A DNA stretch of 27,305 nt from CALOCV01 sp942491955. GTDB lineage: Bacteria > Chlamydiota > Chlamydiia > Chlamydiales > CALOCV01. The position numbers and the translations under genes are program-made. Position 1 is the first letter of the stretch. The number at the start of each line of letters is the position of its first letter. This document shows positions 14,245 to 22,680 of this stretch, piece after piece. The stretch covers positions 1 to 27,305 of the forward strand of contig CALOCV010000029.1 of assembly GCA_942491955.1 (NCBI GenBank). The letters run 5' to 3'. The notes beneath the pieces were generated by a model, which did not search any database, was not told the origin of the DNA, and was given only the letters and a program-made list of their open reading frames with translations.

Positions 14245-15847
14245 ATGTCCTCAACACCCAAAGAACTCATTTTTGCAGAAGAAGCCCTAGAAAAATTGGC
14301 TGAAGGGGTCAAACAAGTAGCCGATATCGTCGCCTTCACATTAGGACCTGAAAGGGAAAAATGTTGGACTGGAAAAGAGTTGGGGAGCCCCCTCCATCAC
14401 CAATGACGGAAGCAGCATCGTTAAAGATGTCGAACTCAAAAACCAGTATGAGAACATGGGCGCTTCTTTGATCAAAGAAGTCGTACAAAAAATGAAAGAG
14501 ACGTGTGGCGATGGGACAACCACTCTGCTGATCTTACTTCGTGCCCTAGTCGACTTTGGTGTGAAACAAATCGCCGCCGGTTCAAGCCCGATTGAACTCA
14601 AGCGAGGAATGGACAAAGCTGTTCGAGAAATTGTCCATCGTCTCGAAAAAAAAGCGCATAAAGTAACGACGTTTGAAGAGAAACAAAATATCGCCACGGT
14701 AGCCGCTTCTGGTAATAAAGAAATTGGAACTCTGATCGCAACAGCATTTGAGAAAATTGGTGATACAGGAGTCGTCACTGTCGAAGAAAACAAACAGATG
14801 AAAGACGAAATCGTCATCGAAGAGGGTATGCAATTTGATCGAGGTTACATTAGCCCCTACTTCATTACGAATGCAGAAAAGAGGACGATACTCTTTGAAA
14901 ATCCACAAATCCTTCTTGTTAACAAGAAAATCACTAGCATCCATGAACTCCTTCCTATCTTACAACAAGCTGTTGCTTCGCAACGCCCACTCTTGATTAT
15001 TGCCGAAGATATCGAAGGAGATGCTCTCTCGACTCTTGTGGTCAATAAGCTACGGGGAACACTTCGTATTGCTGCTGTCAAGGCGCCCGGGTTTGGCGAT
15101 CGTCGCAAAGCGATGCTCGAAGATCTCGCCGTATTGACAGGATCCACTCTATTTTCTGAAGAACAAGGCACTCTACTCAAAGATGCCGACACGAGAATGC
15201 TTGGATCGGCAGAAACCGTAACGATCACAAAAGAATCAACGCTCATCGTCAATGGAGCCGGTTCTTCACAAGATATCGCTCATCGAATCGCACAGATTGA
15301 TAAAGAGATCGAAAAAACAGAAAATGATTGGGATAAAGAGAAACTTCTCGAGCGAAAGGCAAAACTCAGTGGAGGTGTTGCTGTCATTCGTGTTGGAGGA
15401 GCTACCGAACCCGAAGTGAAGGAGAAAAAATCCAAATTTCAGGATAGCCTCAATTCAACAAAGGCGGCTCTTGCCGAAGGGATTGTTCCTGGAGGTGGTA
15501 TCGCTCTCCTCCGTGCTTCACGCAATCTCTCGTCACTTTCTTTGGAAGGTGATGAAGAATTTGGTGCGGAAATTGTTGCAAGAGCGTGCGAAATTCCCCT
15601 AAAACAAATTGTAACCAACGCGGGAAGTGATGGGAGTGTCATCTTAGCCCAAGTGAAAGAAGAAGATGAGACAATCGGTTTCAATGCTTTAACAGCACAG
15701 ATAGAAAATTTAGCGCAGACTGGAATTATGGATCCTGTCCTCGTTGTAAAAAATAGCCTACAGTTTGCTGCTAGCACAGCGGGTATCATTTGGTTATCCG
15801 AAGTCCTTATTGGACAAGCTCCAGACGATGACAAGGAATCCGCCTAA
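14245..15847 (+). CDS. GroEL paralogue (chaperonin 60, second copy; one apparent frameshift)
   Basis: A divergent GroEL of about 533 residues after correcting one indel. The ATG at 14245 has GGAGG nine bases upstream. The frame breaks after F-T-L-G-P-E; removing one base at about 14351-14361 gives the expected continuation N-V-G-L-E-K-S-W-G-A-P-S-I-T-N-D-G. The ATP-site C-G-D-G-T-T-T is kept, as are K-A-P-G-F-G-D-R-R-K, the Asp matching E. coli D398 (in F-Q-D-S) and G-I-V-P-G-G-G-I-A-L-L. The C-terminal Gly-Gly-Met tail is missing; it ends D-D-D-K-E-S-A. No groES is adjacent. Chlamydiae are known to encode several GroEL copies, of which only GroEL1 is paired with GroES; this copy fits that pattern. 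Its specific role is unknown. Confidence 0.88.
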
Positions 15848-15906
15848 AGGCCAGGAGAAACCACTCCGGTTATTTTGCATCATCTCTGGTTGAAACGGAT
15901 TTCCGT

Positions 15907-17019
15907 ATGAATGAACGTATTGTTTCGCTAATAGAAAAACATGTTTTACCCAAATTTCCTTCTGACTTGCAGTCCTTTTTTTCGATAGCTCAAGGAAGAA
16001 AGGAATCGTGGTCTCTGCCAAAAGAGGCTGAAAAAAGGGCAGAACAGCTTATCGAAAACATCTCTTCAGAAGAGATCGATAAACTCGAGCGCATTTTCTT
16101 GATTCGTCAAGAAGGGATCTCATTCCCCTCTCCATCTGACCCCCACCCCTTTGATAAGGACCTCCTTCTTCCCTCCCTTCTCGTCTCTCTGATTCAGCCA
16201 CAACAAGAACTTTGGCAAGTGACTTCCCTTTCATTTCGAGGAGCCTCTTTCCTTCCCGATTCCGTGATCCAAAGAGTGATCAGACAGTGTCCCAATATAC
16301 AAGAACTCTGTTTAGCTCATTGCCAACAACTGGAACCCGATACACCTCTTCTTCTAACAAAAACCAATAAAGCAACGCTTACTTCTCTCGACCTCTCCTC
16401 CACATCGTGTTCCTCCTCAACCCTCCTTTCTCTTCTCGATGCTTACCCTTCAATAACCACTCTTTCCTTAGATCATTTACCCAAAATACTCACGACAAAA
16501 TTTTTCGAAAACCTCCATGCAAAAACACCCGATCTTCGCTACCTCTCATTAAAAGCGAATCCACAAATCGAATCTCTCGCTTTTGTCCATTACTTCCAAA
16601 GCCATCCTTTGTTAGAGAAAATTGATTTGAACGATTGTCCTCAGTTTCGTTCAGCAACCCTCTCACTCCTATTAGACGCTATCCCAAAAATGCGTTTTCT
16701 CGAAATAGGAAGATCCGAACCTCTACAAGAACCCTTGTTCTATGATTTTCAAGCGATTGGTTCATTTATTCAACACCACACAGCGCTTGAAGAACTCTCC
16801 TTACAACATTTTCTTCTACGAGTCAATGATATCATCTACGCTTATGAGTCTCTCGCTCATGCTAAACGAAGGAATATTCCTCTACACATTGCCACGAATA
16901 AGGAAGATATCGTTTTCCCCCCTAATATCCCTATGGAACAACAAAAAGAGAAAATTGAAGAAATTATTCAAGCATATCGAGAGATAAACATCTTGCTTTT
17001 AATGGAAAAATCAAGATAA
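15907..17019 (+). CDS. Leucine-rich-repeat protein, possible effector
   Basis: A 370-residue protein with an N-terminal helical region (about 1-100) and then at least six irregular leucine-rich repeats between about residues 120 and 290. Examples are I-Q-E-L-C-L-A-H-C, L-T-S-L-D-L-S-S-T, I-T-T-L-S-L-D-H-L, L-R-Y-L-S-L-K-A-N, L-E-K-I-D-L-N-D-C and L-E-E-L-S-L-Q-H. The spacing (about 26-28 residues with a cysteine or asparagine after the strand) resembles eukaryotic RI- or cysteine-containing LRRs. A helical, charged C-terminus follows. No signal peptide is visible, so type III secretion or an intracellular role would be needed. LRR proteins are common candidate effectors in environmental chlamydiae; that function here is inference. 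The ATG at 15907 lacks a clear ribosome-binding site. Confidence 0.75.
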   Translation: MNERIVSLIEKHVLPKFPSDLQSFFSIAQGRKESWSLPKEAEKRAEQLIENISSEEIDKLERIFLIRQEGISFPSPSDPHPFDKDLLLPSLLVSLIQPQQELWQVTSLSFRGASFLPDSVIQRVIRQCPNIQELCLAHCQQLEPDTPLLLTKTNKATLTSLDLSSTSCSSSTLLSLLDAYPSITTLSLDHLPKILTTKFFENLHAKTPDLRYLSLKANPQIESLAFVHYFQSHPLLEKIDLNDCPQFRSATLSLLLDAIPKMRFLEIGRSEPLQEPLFYDFQAIGSFIQHHTALEELSLQHFLLRVNDIIYAYESLAHAKRRNIPLHIATNKEDIVFPPNIPMEQQKEKIEEIIQAYREINILLLMEKSR

Positions 17020-17044
17020 TGTTTTCCTTAATGGGAAGATATTT

Positions 17045-17311
17045 ATGGCAAAAATCATCTTTGATCACAACGAAGAAGAAATCGAACTCGAAGACAACTC
17101 TCCCATCGCAGACATTTGCGAGGAAGCAGGTGTCCCCTTTGCTTGTACGGAAGGAGTTTGCGGTACTTGCGTTATTGAAGTGACCGAAGGAATGGAAAAT
17201 CTCTCCTCTCCTACAGAAGAAGAAGAGGCTTTTCTGGGTGACGATACATGTGGTGAACGCCTCGCTTGCCAATGCAAAATCAAACAAGGTACCGTTCGCA
17301 TCAAGTTTTAA
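17045..17311 (+). CDS. [2Fe-2S] ferredoxin
   Basis: An 88-residue plant/adrenodoxin-fold ferredoxin that carries one electron on a [2Fe-2S] cluster. The ligands are visible as C-T-E-G-V-C-G-T-C (C-x4-C-x2-C) at about residues 34-42 and the distant cysteine in E-R-L-A-C-Q near residue 73. The protein is very acidic, as usual for electron-transfer ferredoxins. The ATG at 17045 has GGGAAG upstream. It lies 13 bases before the DUF1858-IscA fusion, so the pair probably forms an Fe-S assembly or electron-supply unit (inference from operon context). Confidence 0.92.
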   Translation: MAKIIFDHNEEEIELEDNSPIADICEEAGVPFACTEGVCGTCVIEVTEGMENLSSPTEEEEAFLGDDTCGERLACQCKIKQGTVRIKF

Positions 17312-17324
17312 TCGGAGAATAGTT

Positions 17325-17900
17325 ATGACAGAAGAACAAAAAAAAATGATCCATCGAGAAATGACAATCGATGTAATTTTATCCTCCTACCCCCAAAAAG
17401 CCCAAAAATTAGCGCAAGCCCTAACCGATGCGGGTCTTCACTGTGTCGGCTGTCAAGCATCTACATGGGAAACACTCGAAGTCGGTATGAAAGGACACGG
17501 AATGAGTGATGAAACCATTGATGCTCTCATTAAAAAACTCAATGCTATCCTCGAAGAAGAAACCGATCTAACGACCATTACTTTAACTCCCCGCGCCGCT
17601 AAAAAATTTTTAGATCTCGCCCAAGCAGATAACAAACAAGGATTTGGCATTCGTTTTACGGAAGTCCCTGCGGGATGCAGCGGTTTCGAATACCAACTCG
17701 ATTTTTCTGAAAAAACCGATCCCGAAAAAGATGTTGTTTTTGTCTCCCAAGATGTGGAACTTCATGTCTCAAAGACACAAGTTGCTAGTCTATTAGGTTC
17801 CGAAATTGACTATGTTGATGGATTACAAGGCGCTGGTTTTAAAGTCACGAATCCCAATGTCCGCTCTTCCTGTGGATGTGGAAGCTCTCACGGTTATTAA
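17325..17900 (+). CDS. A-type Fe-S carrier (IscA/HesB) fused to DUF1858
   Basis: A 191-residue two-domain protein. Residues about 10-75 match DUF1858 (D-V-I-L-S-S-Y-P, then G-L-H-C-V-G-C-Q and the G-M-x-x-x-x-I-D-A-L-I-K-K-L-N end), a small domain with a C-x2-C pair often attached to redox or cluster proteins. Residues about 85-191 are an IscA/HesB/ErpA domain with the three conserved cysteines in A-G-C-S-G-F and S-S-C-G-C-G. It begins L-T-P-R-A-A-K-K, as A-type carriers do. The likely role is transfer of Fe-S clusters to apoproteins. The start at 17325 is supported by GGAG upstream and by the position just after the ferredoxin stop (17311). Confidence 0.88.
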   Translation: MTEEQKKMIHREMTIDVILSSYPQKAQKLAQALTDAGLHCVGCQASTWETLEVGMKGHGMSDETIDALIKKLNAILEEETDLTTITLTPRAAKKFLDLAQADNKQGFGIRFTEVPAGCSGFEYQLDFSEKTDPEKDVVFVSQDVELHVSKTQVASLLGSEIDYVDGLQGAGFKVTNPNVRSSCGCGSSHGY

Positions 17901-17952
17901 TATTAATTGGTATAAGATAGCGGCTTTTGCAAAACTATTATCAGAGGTGGTT

Positions 17953-19394
17953 ATGAAACGTCTAGGTTATTCTCTTCTTCTTCTTCTTTGTTCGCGTTAT
18001 CCCTGCCGATATCTGCACAAGAAGTCGACGTCGTCAAGGAAATTTCTTTTCCCAACTTTCGCGAAGTTGCAAAATCTACCATCCCTGCCGTTGTTGCCAT
18101 CCACGTTGAAGCTCATCCCAAAATGTCTGTGAATCCCTTTCAACAAGGTGATTCCATGGAAGAAGACCCTTTTGAAACGTTTGGGGGGCGTGATTTTTTT
18201 GAACGTTTTTTCGGCATGCCTCGACGTGGACAACAAGAACCCGGGCCGATACAAGGACACGCTTCTGGTTTCATTGTCTCTCCTGACGGATACATCCTCA
18301 CAAATAACCATGTCGTTGCTGATGCCGATGTGATCAATATCCTCCTCAATGATGGTCGCGAATTCTCTGCAGAAGTCGTTGGAACTGACAAGAATAGCGA
18401 TTTGGCTGTCCTCAAAATTGATGCAGACAATCTCCCCTTCCTCTCTCTTGGCAACTCCAACGACCTTGAAGTGGGTGAATGGGTTGCTGCTATCGGTAAT
18501 CCCCTTGGTTTGCAAGCCTCTCTCACGGTTGGTGTCGTGAGTGCAAAGGGAAGAAGCAACCTCGATATCATCAATTACGAAGACTTCATCCAAACGGATG
18601 CAGCTATCAATCGGGGCAATTCGGGAGGTCCTTTGATCAATATGGACGGCGAAGTCATCGGTATTAATACCGCCATTGCCACAGCTGCGGGTGGAAACAG
18701 TGGTTATATGGGTATTAGCTTTGCTATCCCAAGTATCATGGCTGAACATGCAATGCAACAATTGATCGCTAAAGGAAGCGTCACACGAGGCTTTCTCGGC
18801 GTCAGTCTGCAAGAGATCGACTTCAATCTTGCCCAATCGTTTGGCCTAGACAAAGTACAAGGCGCTCTTGTCATCGATGTCCAACCCGATTCTCCTGCCG
18901 CAGAAGCGGGTCTCCAACGGGAAGATATTCTTTTGGAATTCAATGACCGTCCTATCACGCGCATTTCTGTATTCCGCAATGCCGTCTCCCTAATGGATCC
19001 AGGATCTACCATTGATTTGCAGCTTTTGCGCGACGATCAAAAGAAAAAGATCTCTGTCACTGTAGGTACGTTTGGTGATGATCAAGAATCCTCATTACCT
19101 GAGAAAAAGGAAAAACTCGGAATCGAAGTCGAATCACTCACAACAGAAAAAGCACGGGATCTCGGTTACGGAGTAGAGAAAGGCGTTCTTGTGAAAAAAG
19201 TCCTTCCAGGGACTCTTGCAGCACGACTTGGTATTAAACCAGGAGCCATCATCATCTCGATCAACCGGCAAGCCATCACAACGCCAGCAGAATACCACAA
19301 GGCCATCGCGCAACACGACAATACAAAACCTCTCCTATTGCTGATCCGTCAAGGTGAAGCAACGCGTTATATGACCATCAAACTCAAAGAGTGA
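17953..19394 (+). CDS. htrA: Periplasmic serine protease HtrA/DegP (apparent frameshift in signal peptide)
   Basis: A DegP-type chaperone-protease of about 480 residues with one trypsin-like domain and two PDZ domains. The catalytic triad is seen as His in T-N-N-H-V-V, Asp in D-L-A-V-L-K and Ser in G-N-S-G-G-P-L. PDZ1 starts at G-F-L-G-V-S-L and PDZ2 at L-G-I-E-V-E-S-L. The signal peptide starts at ATG 17953 (M-K-R-L-G-Y-S-L-L-L-L-L) but is one base out of frame with the mature protein, which is open from TTG 17988. Adding one T at 17987-17989, at the end of a CTT tract, gives a proper signal peptide ending A-L-S-L-P-I-S-A-Q. HtrA handles misfolded envelope proteins and is important in Chlamydia. 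It converges on the minus-strand hypothetical gene. Confidence 0.93.
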
Positions 19395-19422
19395 TCCTAT
19401 TGTTTTAACGCGAAGATTAGGC

Positions 19423-19653
19423 TTAGAACTCAACACAATTGGCGCAATAAGTTTGCAAAAAATAGCGCCACTCTTGATCGACTGCCTCCTCGACAATGCG
19501 ATTATAACCAGGAATGCCATAGGGATATTTTTTAAAAACACCTTCCTCTTCTGAAACAGAAAAATCATGAAGCTCAGTGGATGATGCTTGATCACAGAAT
19601 TCTTCTATAACATTCTGCCAATTAGATCCGTAATTTGTTGTTATTTCAACCAT
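19423..19653 (-). CDS. Small hypothetical protein
   Basis: A 76-residue protein I do not recognise. It is acidic and rich in aromatic residues, with three cysteines, two of them near the C-terminus in Y-C-A-N-C-V. No membrane segment or signal peptide. It is very likely a real gene: AGGAGG sits about seven bases upstream of the ATG, and this site overlaps the end of the DUF2937 gene, whose TGA is only three bases away, so the two are probably translationally coupled. It is the last gene of the Nif3-like/DUF2937 cluster. Confidence 0.65.
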   Translation of the reverse strand: MVEITTNYGSNWQNVIEEFCDQASSTELHDFSVSEEEGVFKKYPYGIPGYNRIVEEAVDQEWRYFLQTYCANCVEF

Positions 19654-19656
19654 TTT

Positions 19657-20223
19657 TCATCCTCCTTTTACGGTTTTCCTCCCTAAAGAGGTAAAAATTC
19701 CTTGGTGCAATCGCAGAATCCCTCCGCGTAATCCTTGATAAAAAAGGTAGCCAAATAAAAGCCCCACAAGCGCATAGATAATGCCCTCAAGACTTGTCAC
19801 AAATCCAGGCTCAAATTGTTGGAAAGCATTCTTTGCGATCGAAAAATCCACATAGCGAAAAAATACCCACGGCTTGGTGAATAACGAAGCACTCTGCAAC
19901 TGTTCCAATGCTTGCCCTAGACGATGACTACGCTCCACCATCTCTTCCATCAAATGCCCCTGAGATACCATCAAGGGCTCAGAACTTTTCACAAACTGTT
20001 GAACATAAGATGTTATCGCCATTCCATGTTCCACAGCAATCGCTTCCAATCGTTGCAAATACCAACGCACCTCATCCAAATGCCCGGCCAACCTCTGTGT
20101 ATACTGCTGTACAAACATGGGAAATTGCGAAAACAAAAAAACCCCTAAAACAACAAAAACGCGATCCAAAATCCCATCGATCCGTTTCCAAATTGGAGAC
20201 CGCTTCTGCTCCTCTGTTTCCAT
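19657..20223 (-). CDS. DUF2937 family membrane protein
   Basis: A 188-residue inner-membrane protein matching DUF2937. One hydrophobic segment lies near the N-terminus (V-F-V-V-L-G-V-F-L-F-S-Q-F-P) and another near the C-terminus (I-I-Y-A-L-V-G-L-L-F-G-Y-L-F). The conserved Q-Q-Y-x-Q-R-L-A-G-H-L-D-E block directly follows the first. The middle is amphipathic helix, probably periplasmic and coiled. The ATG at 20221-20223 has AGGAG seven bases upstream, overlapping the stop region of the Nif3-like gene. The function of this family is unknown. Confidence 0.8.
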   Translation of the reverse strand: METEEQKRSPIWKRIDGILDRVFVVLGVFLFSQFPMFVQQYTQRLAGHLDEVRWYLQRLEAIAVEHGMAITSYVQQFVKSSEPLMVSQGHLMEEMVERSHRLGQALEQLQSASLFTKPWVFFRYVDFSIAKNAFQQFEPGFVTSLEGIIYALVGLLFGYLFYQGLRGGILRLHQGIFTSLGRKTVKGG

Positions 20224-20232
20224 CTTGTTCTC

Positions 20233-20986
20233 CTAAAAAGGATTAGGGACATCAAGAAATGTTGTCTCTAATCCAAAATGTTGTGCTAGAAACGCTCCCA
20301 ACTTTTGCACACCGATCTTTTCAGTGTTCGAATGTCCCAAAGCAAAAAAATGGATCTGCTCCTCATGAGCAATATGCCAGACGGGTTCATCAAAACTCCC
20401 CGTAATAAATGCACCAACACCCTCTTGGGCCGCCAAGCTAATCTCACGGTGTGCCCCCCCAGAGATGAGCGCAGCTGACTGGATGGTCTCTCTTCCTCCC
20501 AAAGCAAAATGCGCTTTATGGTCATAATATTCTTCTAGCTTTCGACAAAATGCTTCCACAGGTATCTCTGGAAAAGTGCCTCGTACACCAATCTCCTCTC
20601 CCCGACTCTTTCCAAATGGTTCCAGATCGCTCCAGCCCAAATCATGGGCCGCTCCCCAATTATTCCCCCATTTCCGATGGGCATCCAAGGAGATGGTATG
20701 CCAACAAGGAAATGTCATTGTTGATTAGGGCGGCGATCTTCTTGCGCTTAACCCCAGAGATGACATAACTATCTCTATTCCAAAACAACCCATGGTGAAC
20801 GAGAAGAAGATCAGCTCCCCATTCGATCGCTTTCTCAATGGTTGCTAAGCTTGCTGTCACCGCTGTCGCAAACGTACGCACCTGCTTTTTCCCTTCTACT
20901 TGTAGCCCATTGGGACAAAAATCCGTAAAAGAAAAAATATCGAGCGTTTCATCGCATGTATCACAAAAATCTTGTAAGCTAATCAT
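20233..20986 (-). CDS. Nif3-like dinuclear metal centre protein (one apparent frameshift)
   Basis: A Nif3/YbgI family (DUF34) protein of about 250 residues after correcting one indel. The N-terminal part shows D-F-C-P-N-G-L-Q-V-E-G and the metal-ligand motif L-L-V-H-H-G-L-F-W. The C-terminal part shows W-G-N-N-W-G-A-A and a second ligand group at G-H-S-N-T-E-K-I-G-V. The first frame ends at 20660, and the rest continues in another frame from about 20692. Removing one base of the GG at 20689-20690 makes the conserved A-Y-H-L-x-L-D-A-H-R run continuous. The ATG at 20984-20986 lacks a clear ribosome-binding site; the frame is open further upstream, but that part is antisense to rpiA. The biochemical role of the family is unsettled (a GTP cyclohydrolase-like fold, linked to metal or metabolite repair). 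Confidence 0.82.
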
Positions 20987-21029
20987 CAGATGTGGAGTAT
21001 AAGAAATATGGCAAAAAAGGAGAAGTAGA

Positions 21030-21722
21030 ATGGAGAAAACGGCAACCGATGCAGCAAAAAAGGCGGCCGCAAAAGCAGCTCTTGACTTTGTCAAGCCAGG
21101 AATGACTCTTGGCCTTGGTACAGGGACAACAACTGCTTTTTTTATCGATCTACTCATCGAAAAAAACCGACAGACTCCCCTCGCCCTTAAAGCTGTTGCC
21201 ACATCTAAAGCCTCTGGTCAACAAGCCTCTCAAGGAGGCATTGACATCCTTGATCCCACATCGATCCATCATATTGACCTCACTATCGATGGCGCTGATG
21301 AAGTGGATCCCAATAGACGGATGATCAAAGGGGGCGGTGGAGCTCTTCTTCGAGAAAAAATCATCGCAACAAAGAGCGACCAACTGATCATTATTGTTGA
21401 TGAGAGCAAATGTGTCGATTTTTTGGGAAGACACCCTCTACCTATCGAAGTGGTCCCCTATGGATGGTCATGGACACAGCAACAATTGATCGAGATGGGT
21501 TACCCCTCCTCGCCTCGAGAAAATAGAGAAGGGGAGTTTTTTATCACCGATAATGGAAATGTCATTCTTGATCTGGCCATCGACCACCCTCTCGTCAATC
21601 CGATAGAGTTCCATCATCAATTAATCTCTGTCGTTGGTGTGATCGAAACAGGATTATTTTTCGACCTTGCAGATCAAGTGCTAATCGGTTATGAGAACGG
21701 AGAAGTCCGTTCATTTCCGTAA
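21030..21722 (+). CDS. rpiA: Ribose-5-phosphate isomerase A
   Basis: A 230-residue RpiA that interconverts ribose 5-phosphate and ribulose 5-phosphate in the non-oxidative pentose phosphate pathway. Motifs: phosphate loop G-L-G-T-G-T-T-T, catalytic-region D-G-A-D-E-V-D, and K-G-G-G-G-A-L-L-R-E-K, all at the usual positions, plus the C-terminal D-H-P-L-V-N-P. Full length for the family. The ATG at 21030 has AGGAG about seven bases upstream. It is divergent from the Nif3-like gene, with only 43 bases between the two starts, and is followed nine bases later by the bifunctional nuclease gene, so those two are probably co-transcribed. Confidence 0.95.
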   Translation: MEKTATDAAKKAAAKAALDFVKPGMTLGLGTGTTTAFFIDLLIEKNRQTPLALKAVATSKASGQQASQGGIDILDPTSIHHIDLTIDGADEVDPNRRMIKGGGGALLREKIIATKSDQLIIIVDESKCVDFLGRHPLPIEVVPYGWSWTQQQLIEMGYPSSPRENREGEFFITDNGNVILDLAIDHPLVNPIEFHHQLISVVGVIETGLFFDLADQVLIGYENGEVRSFP

Positions 21723-21731
21723 GAGGTCAAG

Positions 21732-22145
21732 ATGGTTGAAACCTTGATTCCACTCACATTTGAAAAGATCATGCAAACGAGGAGCTATACCGTTGTGATC
21801 CTCGCAGGGCAAGAGAAGCGATTTGCCATCTACACCGATCCCAACATAGGAAAAACACTGCAACTACTATTGACCGATGCAGAGAAACAGCGCCCTTTAA
21901 CGCATGATTTAATCGGTATGATTTTCACAGGTCTTAATATTCGAGTGAAACAGGTGGTGATCAATGATGTACAAGATACCGTTTATTTTGCTCGTCTCTA
22001 CTTAGAACAGGAGCAAGATGATATCCTACACATTGTGGAAATTGATGCCCGCCCAAGCGATTGCATTACGCTTGCTTTAATGAGTCAAGCCCCTGTTTTT
22101 TGCACGCAAGAGATGCTCTCTAAAGCAATCTCAGTGTACGAGTAA
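21732..22145 (+). CDS. Bifunctional nuclease (BFN/DUF151) domain protein
   Basis: A 137-residue protein consisting of a single BFN (DUF151) domain. The family signature is clear: R-P-L-T-H-D-L in the first half, D-T-V-Y-F-A-R-L in the middle, and I-D-A-R-P-S-D-C-I-T-L-A-L near the end, with Cys where most members have Ala. The domain has reported RNase/DNase activity in plants and is also found in proteins whose role is unclear. There is no UVR domain, unlike many bacterial relatives. The gene follows rpiA by nine bases and converges on the HPr gene 12 bases away. Confidence 0.85.
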   Translation: MVETLIPLTFEKIMQTRSYTVVILAGQEKRFAIYTDPNIGKTLQLLLTDAEKQRPLTHDLIGMIFTGLNIRVKQVVINDVQDTVYFARLYLEQEQDDILHIVEIDARPSDCITLALMSQAPVFCTQEMLSKAISVYE

Positions 22146-22157
22146 TACCAATATATC

Positions 22158-22451
22158 CTAATAATCCATGTAGAAATGGTTGTTGGCAAGCTGAAGAATG
22201 GCTTCAACAGCCTCTTCGGCATCTTCCCCATTAGCTTCGACAAAAATCTTAGCTCCTTTGGGTGCTGCAAGCATCAAAATTCCCAAAATCGACTTGGCAT
22301 TGATCGTATTTTTTTGATAGGTGAGAGAGACTTGAGCTTTAAAAGAGATGGCGCGTTTGACGAGTTCTGTGGAAGGGCGTGTATGAAGCCCTCTGTCATT
22401 AAAAACTTCGAACTTGGCCTTTGCATACTGTTTGTTTGTTGTCATCATCAT
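22158..22451 (-). CDS. ptsH: Phosphocarrier protein HPr
   Basis: A 97-residue HPr of the phosphotransferase system. The phosphorylated histidine lies in N-D-R-G-L-H-T-R-P-S-T-E-L, and the regulatory serine in the conserved N-A-K-S-I-L-G-I-L-M-L. The C-terminal half I-F-V-E-A-N-G-E-D-A-E-E-A-V matches the family. Both sites are intact, so phosphorylation by enzyme I and by an HPr kinase is possible in principle. No other pts gene is in the window. Three consecutive ATG codons start the frame (from 22451) after AGGTGG, so the exact start is uncertain by one or two codons. Length is slightly above the usual 85-90 residues because of the N-terminal extension. Confidence 0.93.
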   Translation of the reverse strand: MMMTTNKQYAKAKFEVFNDRGLHTRPSTELVKRAISFKAQVSLTYQKNTINAKSILGILMLAAPKGAKIFVEANGEDAEEAVEAILQLANNHFYMDY

Positions 22452-22534
22452 AAGCCACCTTCTGTATTTTTAGTAATCTCCCTATATCCATAATCCGAAA
22501 GGGTATTTCTTCGCAAACAGTTTATTTCCTTTTT

Positions 22535-22562
22535 TTGAACGTTCAATGATTATGATTAAATA
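22535..22562 (+). promoter_or_regulatory. Candidate promoter for pepF
   Basis: TTGAAC (22535-22540), 16 bases, TAAATA (22557-22562), in the 229-base gap before pepF. The -35 overlaps a GAACGTTC palindrome (22537-22544) that could be an operator. The match is modest. Confidence 0.3.
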
Positions 22563-22680
22563 TCAAAAAGTTATAACGAAAATTAAAAAAGACAATAATC
22601 AGTTATTTTCTCTATGTCTGCTAGACAACAAAGAGAAAAAATATTACCTTTCGAAAAAATGACGATTTTGGAGGATCTGT

